From Flavobacterium hydrocarbonoxydans (lineage in GTDB: Bacteria > Bacteroidota > Bacteroidia > Flavobacteriales > Flavobacteriaceae): a stretch of DNA of 64,000 bases. The DNA lies in NCBI RefSeq assembly GCF_009789235.1, contig NZ_WSTB01000013.1, positions 33,520 to 97,519 of the forward strand. Reading direction: 5' to 3'. The translations under genes were made by a program, and so were the position numbers. The notes under the pieces are model-generated. The model did not search any database, had not been told where the DNA came from, and was given only the letters and a program-made list of their open reading frames with translations. This document shows, one piece after another, positions 25,815 to 34,372 of this stretch; the first letter of the stretch is position 1; each line of letters begins with the position of its first letter.

Positions 25815-26912
25815 CTACTTTGAGCCCTTGTTAAAATATAATTTTAACAAACTCTGAGCAGCTGCAAATGGTGAAATTTCATCGTTTTGCACTGCTTTTT
25901 TGTTTTGTTCCAATTGTGATATAATGTCGGGTTGACTGTAAAATTGCGTTTTCAGTTGTTCGTTGATCGTTTCCAGCATCCAGAAATGATTTTGGTCTTT
26001 TCGGTTTTCTAGGAAGTAACCACTTTCTTTAGTTTGTTCAAAATAACTCGAAATCGTTTCCCAAACTTCAGCAATTCCATCTTTGGTTATAGCGCTGCAG
26101 GTCGTTACTTTTGGTTCCCATCCCGATTTTTTGGCAGGAAATAAATGTAGAGCCCGGTTGAATTCCAGTTTGGCCTGATTGGCTTTTTTGATGTTATCAC
26201 CATCGGCTTTGTTGATGACAATGGCATCGGCCATTTCCATAATACCGCGTTTAATGCCTTGTAGTTCATCGCCGGCGCCGGAAATTTTTAGTAGTAAAAA
26301 AAAGTCTACCATACTGTGAACGGCAGTCTCGCTTTGTCCAACACCTACCGTTTCGATAATGATGGTATCAAATCCTGCGGCTTCACAAAGAATAATGGTT
26401 TCGCGGGTTTTTCTTGCCACACCACCCAAAGTTTCTCCTGATGCGCTTGGTCTGATAAAAGCATTCTCATCTTTTACCAATTCTTCCATTCGGGTTTTGT
26501 CGCCCAAAATACTGCCATGCGAAAGCGTACTGCTGGGGTCAACAGCCAGAACGGCTACTTTCTTTCCTAAAGCTGTTAAGTGTTTTCCAAAAGCTTCTAT
26601 AAAAGTACTTTTTCCAACACCCGGAACACCTGTAATACCAATTCGAACCGATTTATTAGCATGTGACAAGCAACCTTTGATGACTTCATTAGCTTTAGCT
26701 AAATGTTCAGTATTGGTACTTTCCACCAAAGTAATGGCACGACTAAGTGCTGTTCGGTTTTCATTTAAAATGCCGTCAATTAATTCCTCAGCAGTGGGTT
26801 GCATCCTTCTGTTTTTCTGAATGTGATGAATAGCAGCAGTATTGATAATTTCAGGAGGTGAAATTCCAGCTTTCTCTTGTAAATGGCTTGGTTGCTTTTT
26901 TGAAGTTGACAA
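25815..26912 (-). CDS. meaB: Methylmalonyl-CoA mutase-associated GTPase MeaB
   Basis: G3E-family GTPase that protects methylmalonyl-CoA mutase and supports loading of adenosylcobalamin. The P loop is GVPGVGKS (95-102), followed by DPSS in the segment VLAVDPSSTLSHGSILGDKTRM, the ETVGVGQSE motif (G3-like), and NKADG as G4. Length of 365 aa is normal. Mutase genes are not in this window, but a cobalamin adenosyltransferase lies at 47281, consistent with a working B12-dependent propionate pathway. The hairpin after its stop is shared with the LtaS-like gene. Confidence 0.94.
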   Translation of the reverse strand: MSTSKKQPSHLQEKAGISPPEIINTAAIHHIQKNRRMQPTAEELIDGILNENRTALSRAITLVESTNTEHLAKANEVIKGCLSHANKSVRIGITGVPGVGKSTFIEAFGKHLTALGKKVAVLAVDPSSTLSHGSILGDKTRMEELVKDENAFIRPSASGETLGGVARKTRETIILCEAAGFDTIIIETVGVGQSETAVHSMVDFFLLLKISGAGDELQGIKRGIMEMADAIVINKADGDNIKKANQAKLEFNRALHLFPAKKSGWEPKVTTCSAITKDGIAEVWETISSYFEQTKESGYFLENRKDQNHFWMLETINEQLKTQFYSQPDIISQLEQNKKAVQNDEISPFAAAQSLLKLYFNKGSK

Positions 26913-26970
26913 AGTGTACTTTTTAGTAATGTAAAAGTACAGAAAACAAAAACAGTTTCAAAAAAGGATT

Positions 26971-27058
26971 TTTTAGGTGCAAAGTAACAAAGGGACAGAG
27001 GTACAAAGTAGAAAAAAACCTTTGCGACTTTGCCTCTTTGTACCTTTGAACCTTAAAT
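26971..27058. repeat. Imperfect hairpin of the ACAAAG type
   Basis: About 34 bp of left arm (from 26974, AGGTGCAAAGTAACAAAGGG) pairs with the right arm ending at 27056, with several mismatches. CAAAG recurs every 8-10 nt. It lies between the NAD-oxidoreductase gene and meaB. Confidence 0.65.
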
Positions 27059-27064
27059 AGTGTT

Positions 27065-27706
27065 TTAGTAACCCGCTGTGAAACGAACCTGGTGGTGTTT
27101 TGGAGTTTCTGCTTCATCAGCAATAACAACTGCTAAATCCTCAACAGATAAAATACTTCTTTGTTCGTCGTTAAAAACTGGATTTTCCAGACCTAAACGG
27201 TATTTCCCAGTTCTTCCGGTTGTTGTACCGGCGTGCATCTCAAAAGCTGGACTAAAAAAGGCCCAATCCAGTTCTTTTTCTTCTTTAATATAATTTAGAT
27301 AATCTCTTGCTGCAGTTGCTCCAGCATAAAAATCTTTCGGAAAATCGGGTGTATCTACAGCCTGTAAGCCCGGAGCTACAAACAAACTTCCTCCGCCTCC
27401 AATGGTAATGAAACGTTTTACCCCCGATTTTTTTACAGCTTCCTGAATGGCTTTAGAACCGGATAAAAAGTCCTCGTAAATATTTGGATTTGCCCATCCC
27501 GGATTATAAGCATTAATAATTATATCATTTCCTTTTAAGATTTCAGCTAAGGCATCAATATTAAAAATATCAGCAGCTATCCAATTTGTATTGGGTGTAT
27601 CTTTTGGTGTTCTTGCAATAGCGGTCAGATCATGATTTCTGTCTGCTAATTCATTTAAAATGGCTGAGCCTACAAATCCTGTAGCTCCAATAATGGCGAT
27701 TTTCAT
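27065..27706 (-). CDS. NAD(P)-binding atypical SDR, YwnB-like
   Basis: A 213-aa protein of the NmrA/atypical SDR kind. The nucleotide motif is IGATGFVGSAI (residues 5-15) and the next strand and helix follow as in Rossmann folds; ITIGGGGSL and RFITIGGGG carry the conserved glycine loop. There is no classic YxxxK. It follows an Rrf2 regulator by 56 nt on the same strand, the arrangement of Bacillus YwnA and YwnB. It may reduce a quinone or reactive electrophile; the substrate is unknown. Confidence 0.85.
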   Translation of the reverse strand: MKIAIIGATGFVGSAILNELADRNHDLTAIARTPKDTPNTNWIAADIFNIDALAEILKGNDIIINAYNPGWANPNIYEDFLSGSKAIQEAVKKSGVKRFITIGGGGSLFVAPGLQAVDTPDFPKDFYAGATAARDYLNYIKEEKELDWAFFSPAFEMHAGTTTGRTGKYRLGLENPVFNDEQRSILSVEDLAVVIADEAETPKHHQVRFTAGY

Positions 27707-27762
27707 AATATATAATTTAATTAGTAATAAAAAATGTTACAGTTTTGGGTAAAAAAATAGTT

Positions 27763-28170
27763 TTAGAACTGAATCGAAAAATCTTCTAAGGTGATGTCGT
27801 CGAGTTGTAAGCTAATTTTTTGATTAATATCAGCATATAAAAGACCAAGATTTTGATTGATTTTTTTTCCAACAGGACAATCAGGATTAGGCGTATTTTT
27901 CGCATAACCTAAATTAATAGTGTCGAAAGTCATTCCAAAAATTTCTTTTAAAGTGATATTTGAAGGATTAACAGCCAGTTTCGTTCCACCGTTTTTTCCT
28001 TCTTTACTTTCTACAATATGATGAGCCTTTAAATTCGCAATTTCTTTCCGAACCAAAACAGGATTCAAATTAATGCTCCCCGCAATAAATTCCGACGACA
28101 AAAAATCATTAGGGAATTTAGTCAGCAAAGTGAGAATGTGAATCGTTATGGCAAATTTACCTGAAATCAT
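27763..28170 (-). CDS. Rrf2-family transcriptional regulator
   Basis: A 135-aa winged-helix regulator. The N terminus (KFAITIHILTLLTKFPND) and the recognition segment SSEFIAGSINLNPVLVRKEI are typical of Rrf2, followed by the wing VESKEGKNGGTKLAV. Only one Cys is present (NPDCPVGK), so an IscR-type iron-sulfur cluster is not likely; a redox-sensitive single Cys is possible. It probably controls itself and the following NAD-binding gene, as in the YwnA/YwnB pair. The regulated gene assignment is inferred from position. Confidence 0.9.
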   Translation of the reverse strand: MISGKFAITIHILTLLTKFPNDFLSSEFIAGSINLNPVLVRKEIANLKAHHIVESKEGKNGGTKLAVNPSNITLKEIFGMTFDTINLGYAKNTPNPDCPVGKKINQNLGLLYADINQKISLQLDDITLEDFSIQF

Positions 28171-28189
28171 ACTGTAATAAAATATGTTA

Positions 28190-28197
28190 CAAATGTA
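28190..28197 (-). promoter_or_regulatory. Candidate -7 box for the rrf2 gene
   Basis: The minus strand reads TACATTTG, a TAnnTTTG match, 20 nt before the ATG. Confidence 0.5.
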
Positions 28198-28264
28198 GTT
28201 TGTTTTTTCGGATAAAAAATAATTTTAACTAAAAATTAATTCAAAACGGCAATTGATAAAATAG

Positions 28265-28272
28265 TATTTTTG
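28265..28272 (+). promoter_or_regulatory. Candidate -7 box for the AEC gene
   Basis: TATTTTTG, 13 nt before the ATG at 28286, matches TAnnTTTG. It implies a very short leader. Confidence 0.5.
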
Positions 28273-28285
28273 CTTTTTTCGCCCT

Positions 28286-29200
28286 ATGAACAACTTTATT
28301 CTCATATTTTTCTTTCTTGCATTAGGTCTTTTACTGCAGCATATCCGGCAGTTTCCAACACATGCCTATAAGATTTTGAATAAAATTGTAATCTATGTTT
28401 GTTTACCAGCTTTGTCCTTATATCATATTCCGAGAATAAAATGGGACAATACTTTATTATATCCCATTGCTTCAGGTTGGATTGTTTTTATTCTGGCTTT
28501 TGTGTTTTTTCATTTTTTGGGAAAGAAGTTAGGATGGTCGAATAAACTCATTGGATGTCTGATTCTAACAGCTGGTTTGAGCAATTCTTCTTTTTTAGGC
28601 TATCCTATAATTGAAGCCTTGTACGGAAAAGAAGGTCTCAAAACGGCAATTTTGGTCGATCAGCCCGGTACATTTGTAGTAGTCTCGACTTTGGGTGTTT
28701 TTGTAGCTGCTTTTTATTCAAAAGGAAATCCAAATGCTTTTGGTATTATAAAAAAAGTACTTTTTTTTCCACCATTTCTAGCTTTCCTGGCGGCATGTGT
28801 TATGAATGTTTTCCAAATCGAATTCGATACCAATATTCAATCTGGTTTGCTTAAAGTAGGCAGTTTTGTGACTCCGTTGGCGCTTACTTCTGTGGGTTTG
28901 CAATTGCATTTTGATAGAAAAAGCCAGCACTGGAAATTTTTAAGGTTGGGTCTTTTTTATAAATTAATTTTCGCTCCATTATTTATTTTGGTTTTGTATG
29001 TTTTTGTTTTAAATCATCGTTCCGAAGAAATTAAAATTACCATTATGCAAATGGCCATGGCTCCGATGATTACGGGCGCAATTTTGGCTTCGACACACGG
29101 ATTAAAACCCAAATTAAGCAGCATGATGATTGGTTTTGGGATACCAATTTCTTTCATAACCCTCGCCATTTGGTATTTTATCGTTAGTTTTGTAGGATAA
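28286..29200 (+). CDS. AEC-family transporter (auxin efflux carrier type)
   Basis: A 304-aa membrane protein with about ten helices in two halves. The pattern FILIFFFLALGLLLQ at the start, PALSLYHIPRIKW, LTAGLSNSSFLGYPIIEALYG and the second-half PMITGAILASTHG match the AEC/YfdV family, which exports organic acids such as malonate or other anions. The next gene (MFS transporter) starts 17 nt after the stop, suggesting one transcript. The substrate is unknown. Confidence 0.88.
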   Translation: MNNFILIFFFLALGLLLQHIRQFPTHAYKILNKIVIYVCLPALSLYHIPRIKWDNTLLYPIASGWIVFILAFVFFHFLGKKLGWSNKLIGCLILTAGLSNSSFLGYPIIEALYGKEGLKTAILVDQPGTFVVVSTLGVFVAAFYSKGNPNAFGIIKKVLFFPPFLAFLAACVMNVFQIEFDTNIQSGLLKVGSFVTPLALTSVGLQLHFDRKSQHWKFLRLGLFYKLIFAPLFILVLYVFVLNHRSEEIKITIMQMAMAPMITGAILASTHGLKPKLSSMMIGFGIPISFITLAIWYFIVSFVG

Positions 29201-29216
29201 TATAGTTTCCCAAAAT

Positions 29217-30431
29217 ATGAATTCATCTACACAAACCGCCTCGATTGATGGCGGTGCTTTGGCTCAAAAAACAGTTTATTCGGTATTATTTTCAATAGCA
29301 TTTGCCCATTTATTGAATGATTTAATGCAATCTGTAATTCCTTCAACATATCCGATTTTAAAAGAAAATTTCAATCTGACATTTACTCAAATCGGAATCA
29401 TAACGTTTGTTTTTCAACTTACATCTTCATTATTACAGCCATTTGTTGGGTTTTATACAGATAGAAAACCAAAACCTTATTCTTTGGTCGTGGCCATGAT
29501 TTTCTCTATTTCGGGACTTGCCTTATTATCCGTTTCTACTTCTTTTTGGATGTTATTAGTTTCAGTAAGTATAGTAGGAGTTGGCTCTTCTATTTTTCAT
29601 CCGGAAGCTTCGCGTGTTGCTTTTCTAGGTTCTGGAGGAAAGCGGGGTTTGGCGCAATCTATATTTCAGTTAGGAGGAAATGCAGGAAGTGCGGTTGGAC
29701 CTTTATTAGTAGCTTTGATAGTGGCACCTCGCGGGCAATCGTATGTCATTTGGTTTGTCATTGCGGGAGTTTTAGGAATCATGATTTTATCTAGAATTGC
29801 TGTTTGGTACGGAAATCATATGGCTTTAAGAGCTTCTAAAAAATCAAATTTAGAAGAAACTATTCAATTATCAGATAGAAAAGTTACCATTGCCATCGTA
29901 GTTTTATTATTGTTGATTTTTTCGAAATTCTTCTACATGGCGAGTATGTCCAGTTATTTTACTTTTTATCTCATTAGTAAATTCGGATTGACGGTTCAGG
30001 ATTCACAGTTCTATTTGTTTCTCTTTATGGCTTCTGTAGCCGCAGGAACCTTAATTGGCGGGCCTTTAGGAGATCACTTCGGGAGAAAATATATTATTTG
30101 GTTTTCTATTTTAGGAGCAGCACCTTTTACGTTGCTTTTGCCTTACGCTAATTTATTTTGGACTGCAGTTTTGGCAGTAATTATTGGAGTGATAATTGCG
30201 TCGGCATTTTCGGCCATTTTGGTTTTTGCACAGGAATTAAAACCTGGAAAAGTCGGAATGATTTCGGGTCTGTTTTTCGGTTTTGCTTTCGGAATGGGCG
30301 GTTTAGGTTCTGCTATTTTAGGATATATTGCCGATCAGACCAGTATCGAATATGTCTATAAATTGAGTTCTTTTTTACCGTTAATTGGTGTTTTGGCTTA
30401 CTTTTTACCGAATATTAAACAGAAAAAATAA
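29217..30431 (+). CDS. MFS transporter, fosmidomycin-resistance (Fsr) type
   Basis: A 404-aa twelve-helix major facilitator. The N-terminal pattern FAHLLNDLMQSVIPSTYPIL, the loop TDRKPKPYSL, VGVGSSIFHPEASRVAFL and the C-terminal GRKYIIWFSILGAAPFTLLLPY match the Fsr family, whose E. coli member exports fosmidomycin. It is 17 nt downstream of the AEC transporter. The physiological substrate is unknown; drug export is one possible activity. Confidence 0.9.
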   Translation: MNSSTQTASIDGGALAQKTVYSVLFSIAFAHLLNDLMQSVIPSTYPILKENFNLTFTQIGIITFVFQLTSSLLQPFVGFYTDRKPKPYSLVVAMIFSISGLALLSVSTSFWMLLVSVSIVGVGSSIFHPEASRVAFLGSGGKRGLAQSIFQLGGNAGSAVGPLLVALIVAPRGQSYVIWFVIAGVLGIMILSRIAVWYGNHMALRASKKSNLEETIQLSDRKVTIAIVVLLLLIFSKFFYMASMSSYFTFYLISKFGLTVQDSQFYLFLFMASVAAGTLIGGPLGDHFGRKYIIWFSILGAAPFTLLLPYANLFWTAVLAVIIGVIIASAFSAILVFAQELKPGKVGMISGLFFGFAFGMGGLGSAILGYIADQTSIEYVYKLSSFLPLIGVLAYFLPNIKQKK

Positions 30432-30524
30432 TTTAATAATCCTAAAATTGATAGAAAAAGTAGAGTTTAGTTTTTTTTAATTATTTTTTTTAAGTAATTT
30501 TAGAGGAACTAAAAACTTTATATT

Positions 30525-31163
30525 ATGTCAACATTACGATTAGGCGATATAGCTCCGGATTTTCAGGCCGAAACTACTGAGGGTACAATTAAATTTCATG
30601 AATGGTTAGGCGATTCATGGGGCGTTTTATTTTCGCACCCTTCAGATTTTACTCCTGTTTGCACTACAGAGTTAGGAACAGTTGCCAATTACCTTCCTGA
30701 ATTTACCAAGAGAAATACAAAAGTCATTGCTTTGAGTGTTGATGGATTGGCATCACATTTAGAGTGGATAAAAGACATTAACGAAACGCAAAACACGACA
30801 GTAAATTTTCCGATAATTGCTGACGAGGATAAAAAAATAGCGACTTTATACGATATGCTGCACCCAAATGCGAGCGATAAGTTTACAGTTCGTTCGGTTT
30901 TTGTGATTGGTGCCGATAAAAAAATCAAACTAACCTTGACTTATCCGGCTTCAACAGGAAGAAATTTTGACGAGTTGCTTCGTGTTATTGATAGTCTGCA
31001 ACTAACTGCCAATTATAGTGTAGCAACGCCAGCCAACTGGAAAGACGGCGAAGATGTGGTTATTACACCAGCGGTTCCGGATAGTGATATTCCGGCAAAA
31101 TTCCCAAAAGGGCACACGCCAATAAAACCTTATTTGCGTATGACACCGCAACCTAATAAATAA
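30525..31163 (+). CDS. 1-Cys peroxiredoxin, Prx6 type
   Basis: Cytoplasmic peroxidase that reduces hydrogen peroxide and alkyl hydroperoxides. The catalytic motif is HPSDFTPVCTTELG with C46; it is the only Cys in the protein, so there is no resolving Cys and an external thiol must recycle it. The C-terminal extension (TPANWKDGEDVVITPAV, KPYLRMTPQP) is diagnostic of Prx6. The length of 212 aa fits. It stands alone, ended by a TTCTGAG-family hairpin. Confidence 0.94.
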   Translation: MSTLRLGDIAPDFQAETTEGTIKFHEWLGDSWGVLFSHPSDFTPVCTTELGTVANYLPEFTKRNTKVIALSVDGLASHLEWIKDINETQNTTVNFPIIADEDKKIATLYDMLHPNASDKFTVRSVFVIGADKKIKLTLTYPASTGRNFDELLRVIDSLQLTANYSVATPANWKDGEDVVITPAVPDSDIPAKFPKGHTPIKPYLRMTPQPNK

Positions 31164-31170
31164 AAAAGGT

Positions 31171-31245
31171 ACTAATATGTTAAGTTTCTGAGGTGCTAAG
31201 ATTTATTTCCTTAGAGACTTAGCACCTCAGAACCTCAGTACCTTT
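31171..31245. repeat. TTCTGAG-TGCTAAG family hairpin
   Basis: TTCTGAGGTGCTAAG (31186-31200) pairs perfectly with 31218-31232. Outer sequence AAAAGGTACT / AGTACCTTTT also pairs. It sits between the convergent peroxiredoxin and antiporter genes and shares its core with the hairpin at 3441-3523. Confidence 0.85.
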
Positions 31246-31247
31246 TG

Positions 31248-33485
31248 TTAAACTTTTTTACTTAATTCGGTCATTTTTTTTCGGTCGCCTACCACCCAGA
31301 TAATATCGTTTTTCTCTAAAATTAGATTAGATTCAGGATTCAGGATTCGTTTTCCGTTGCGCTCGATTCCAACGACCATTCCGTTTGTTTTATTTCTAAA
31401 CTGACCAATGCTTTTCTGAATAAAATCTTCATCAGAAACTTCTAATTGGCGTAATACGACTTCGGTTTCGGCAACACTTTTGGGTGCTTCAATTTCATTT
31501 TGATTCAAATATTCACCAAAAGCGGTAACCTGTTGATCTGTACCAATAACGGAAATCTCATCTCCAGGAAATAAACGCTCATTTTTGGTCGGAATCGGAA
31601 TCATAACATCGCCTCTTTTAATGTAAGCAATATTAATCCCCAATTGCTCACGAATCTGTAATTCCTCAAGTGTTTTCCCGGCTAAATTAGATTCTTTTCC
31701 AATATCAAAAATAGACATGTGACCATCCCAGGGCATTAAATTAGCATAACGACGGTCGATCTTTTTATTTTCTCTATCGTTTAAATTCTTCAAAAAGTGA
31801 TTTTCAATTTTATGATATTGATCGTTTAGTTTTTTCGGGAATATCTGATACGCCACAATAGCAATTATCAAAGCAACAAAGGCTACTAATGGTGAAAAGA
31901 AAATATTCAAAAGGAAACCTATAAAAAACACGGCAAGACTCATTCTCAATAAGATCAACATCAATATTGCACCTCGATATTTACGTTCCTCCCAGAGTGC
32001 TTCGACATCGTCAACTGCAAATCTTCGTAAAGAAAGCGCCCATAAAAACGGAGCACTAATGACCAAAGTAATTAAGGCGGCCAAAGTGTTCCCAAAACGC
32101 GTTTCAGCAACCAAAGGCGCTACAAATTTAGCCGATAGTAAAATGACAGCAGCCACAATAATGGAGTTGACTACAATTTGAATAATATAAGTATTGAGAA
32201 CTTTTTGCCACGTACTGACCGATTTTATCGCTTGCGCATTCACACTATAACGATTAATGTTTTTAAGCCATTTTTTAGGTAATTTTCGTTCCAGTAAGTC
32301 TGAAAACGGAACAGCATATTTTACCATAAATGGCGTCGTAAAAGTCGTTACCGCAGAAACGGCTACCACAACCGGATACAAAAACGAACTGGTAACATTT
32401 AGCGTCATTCCTAAAGTGGCAATAATAAACGAGAATTCCCCAATTTGCGACAAACTCATTCCGGTCTGAACCGATTGCTTCAGCGGCTGTCCTGCCAAAA
32501 GTGCTCCAATAGTAGAACTTACAGATTGCCCAATAATGGTTACAAATGTTAGAATTGCGACAGGTAAAGCGTATTCGTAAAGGGTATTTGGGTCAATTAA
32601 CATCCCGACAGATACGAAAAATACCGCCCCAAATAAGTCTTTTACAGGTTTTATTAAATGTTCGATATGTTCAGCTTGCGTGGTTTCGGCAATAATAGAG
32701 CCCATGATAAAAGCACCAAGAGCAGGAGAAAACCCAACATTCGAAGCAAACGTTACCATCATCAGACATAAAGCCAGCGAAATAATAAGCAACATTTCGT
32801 CTGTCAGTAAATGTTTGGCTTTTTTAAGAAGTGTCGGAATAAAAAAGATACCGCCCACAAACCAGGCAGTCAGGAAAAACACTAATTTAAGAACCGACAT
32901 CATCAATTCGCTTCCGGAAAATTGCTGACTTACCGCAATTGTCGATAATAAAACCATCATCAAAATCGCAACCAAATCCTGTACAATCAGAGAGCCAATT
33001 ACAATTCCGGCAAATTTTTGAGCTTTAACCCCCAGTTCATCAAAGGTTTTAAGGATAATAGTAGTCGAAGAAATAGATAAAATTACACCCAGAAAAATAC
33101 TATCCATCTTCGACCAACCCATCCATGTCCCGACCAGATAACCCATGGCAACCATGGTTATAATTTGCGTAATGGCAGTAATCGAGGCGGTTCCGCCCAC
33201 CTTCATCAGTTTCTTAAAACTAAATTCGAGCCCCAGGCTAAATAGTAAAATGATAACACCAATTTCGGCCCAGACCTCGACACTTTTCATGTCGGTGATA
33301 GACGGAAAAAAATCAAAATGATTACCCGCTAAAAAACCAGCGATCAAATACCCTAAAACCAAGGGCTGTTTCATTTTTTTAAATATCAAAACGGCAATTC
33401 CAGCCGTAATCAGGATCAGTCCTAAGTCGCTAATTAAGGGTTTTAAGTGGTGAGTAGTTTCGGCAACGGCGTTTAATGCAATCAT
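31248..33485 (-). CDS. Cation:proton antiporter, KefB/CPA2 family, with two TrkA-C domains
   Basis: A 745-aa inner-membrane antiporter that exchanges potassium or sodium for protons. The N-terminal two-thirds holds 12-14 helices with the CPA2 pattern (VLGYLIAGFLAGNHFDFFP, ILLFSLGLEFSFKKLMKVGG, LSQIGEFSFIIATLG). The C terminus has two copies of a TrkA-C-like ligand-binding domain (KTLEELQIREQLGINIAYIKRGD and KSIGQFRNKTNGMVVGIERNG), which in related proteins gate transport by binding nucleotide. No Rossmann TrkA-N domain is present, unlike E. coli KefB. The gene stands alone. Confidence 0.9.
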   Translation of the reverse strand: MIALNAVAETTHHLKPLISDLGLILITAGIAVLIFKKMKQPLVLGYLIAGFLAGNHFDFFPSITDMKSVEVWAEIGVIILLFSLGLEFSFKKLMKVGGTASITAITQIITMVAMGYLVGTWMGWSKMDSIFLGVILSISSTTIILKTFDELGVKAQKFAGIVIGSLIVQDLVAILMMVLLSTIAVSQQFSGSELMMSVLKLVFFLTAWFVGGIFFIPTLLKKAKHLLTDEMLLIISLALCLMMVTFASNVGFSPALGAFIMGSIIAETTQAEHIEHLIKPVKDLFGAVFFVSVGMLIDPNTLYEYALPVAILTFVTIIGQSVSSTIGALLAGQPLKQSVQTGMSLSQIGEFSFIIATLGMTLNVTSSFLYPVVVAVSAVTTFTTPFMVKYAVPFSDLLERKLPKKWLKNINRYSVNAQAIKSVSTWQKVLNTYIIQIVVNSIIVAAVILLSAKFVAPLVAETRFGNTLAALITLVISAPFLWALSLRRFAVDDVEALWEERKYRGAILMLILLRMSLAVFFIGFLLNIFFSPLVAFVALIIAIVAYQIFPKKLNDQYHKIENHFLKNLNDRENKKIDRRYANLMPWDGHMSIFDIGKESNLAGKTLEELQIREQLGINIAYIKRGDVMIPIPTKNERLFPGDEISVIGTDQQVTAFGEYLNQNEIEAPKSVAETEVVLRQLEVSDEDFIQKSIGQFRNKTNGMVVGIERNGKRILNPESNLILEKNDIIWVVGDRKKMTELSKKV

Positions 33486-33502
33486 ATAATTCTGTTTTTT
33501 TT

Positions 33503-33655
33503 TAGGAGCTATTTCCAGCCTTTCATTTCAAGCTTTTACTCAAAAAACCTATTTTTTAAGCTGGCACAGGAGCTTCCGCTGGTCGCTCTGTTCCAGCAAA
33601 AAAATATGGTTTTTTGAGCAAAAGGCTTTCCTTTTCAGTCTGGGCTAGTTCCTCA
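33503..33655. repeat. REP-like structured element, long variant
   Basis: Edges AGGAGCTATTTCC and CTGGGCTAG match copy 3 at 21206. The long stem runs CTTTTACTCAAAAAACC (33533-33549) with GGTTTTTTGAGCAAAAG (33608-33624), with one mismatch. A terminator-like hairpin follows at 33667. Confidence 0.75.
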
Positions 33656-33666
33656 CTGGATTCAAT

Positions 33667-33698
33667 AAAAAAAGCTATCGATAAAGATAGCTTTTTTT
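33667..33698. terminator. Hairpin terminator
   Basis: AAGCTATC (33672-33679) pairs with GATAGCTT (33686-33693), with A and T runs on both sides. It lies upstream of the antiporter gene's start and downstream of the 33753 gene, so it terminates that minus-strand gene. Confidence 0.8.
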
Positions 33699-33752
33699 GA
33701 GAAAATATTTTTGGTTTTTTATGTTAAAACCTATGTAATTAGTAGGATTTAC

Positions 33753-34364
33753 TTATTCCAATTTAGCAATTCCAATTTTTGAATCCTTATAATAAAGATC
33801 AAAAACAGAAATATTTAATTGTAACGGAATGATAAAAAATAATTCCGCTTTGAAATTTTCGTAAGCTGTTTGTCCAAAATAAACAATAGTTGGGTCAGGA
33901 TTTTTTTTAGTGCCTAATTCAACCGGAATTTCAAAATTACTATATCCTTCAAAAGTAAACTTGTCAAATTGATCTGTTTCATTTTCATTATAAGAAGGTA
34001 AACTATACGGATAGTTTTTTCTGTCAGGTTTTGTTTTCCTAAAATAATTACGTTCAGGATTACCAATGATAGCACCATATCCTAAATAATCACCTACACG
34101 ATATCTAATCTTGGTAACAGTATCTAATAATGAAAAAGCACTAATCAGGGCACGATTTGTACCTAATGATTTTACTTTGCATTTTACCATTACGTATTTA
34201 TACTTCGCGGGATCGAATTTTATTCCTCTTAAAAGCTGAGTCGAAAAAGACGAAGGTTCTTTGGTTTTAAGAATTTCGATTTCAATTTCATCGATAGTAT
34301 TTTTTTGTGAATACACAGATGCATTTACAAAAAACAGTATAAGTACTAAACAACTAAATTTCAT
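33753..34364 (-). CDS. Secreted protein of unknown function
   Basis: A 203-aa protein with a good signal peptide (MKFSCLVLILFFVNASVYSQ). I recognise no family. The mature part is rich in beta-strand pattern, with DKFTFEGYSNFEIPVELG and AYENFKAELFFIIPLQL, and Arg/Lys-Asn turns. The end of purB is 8 nt upstream of its start codon, so it is probably cotranscribed with purB, although no functional link is apparent. Confidence 0.7.
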   Translation of the reverse strand: MKFSCLVLILFFVNASVYSQKNTIDEIEIEILKTKEPSSFSTQLLRGIKFDPAKYKYVMVKCKVKSLGTNRALISAFSLLDTVTKIRYRVGDYLGYGAIIGNPERNYFRKTKPDRKNYPYSLPSYNENETDQFDKFTFEGYSNFEIPVELGTKKNPDPTIVYFGQTAYENFKAELFFIIPLQLNISVFDLYYKDSKIGIAKLE

Positions 34365-34372
34365 AAACCCGA

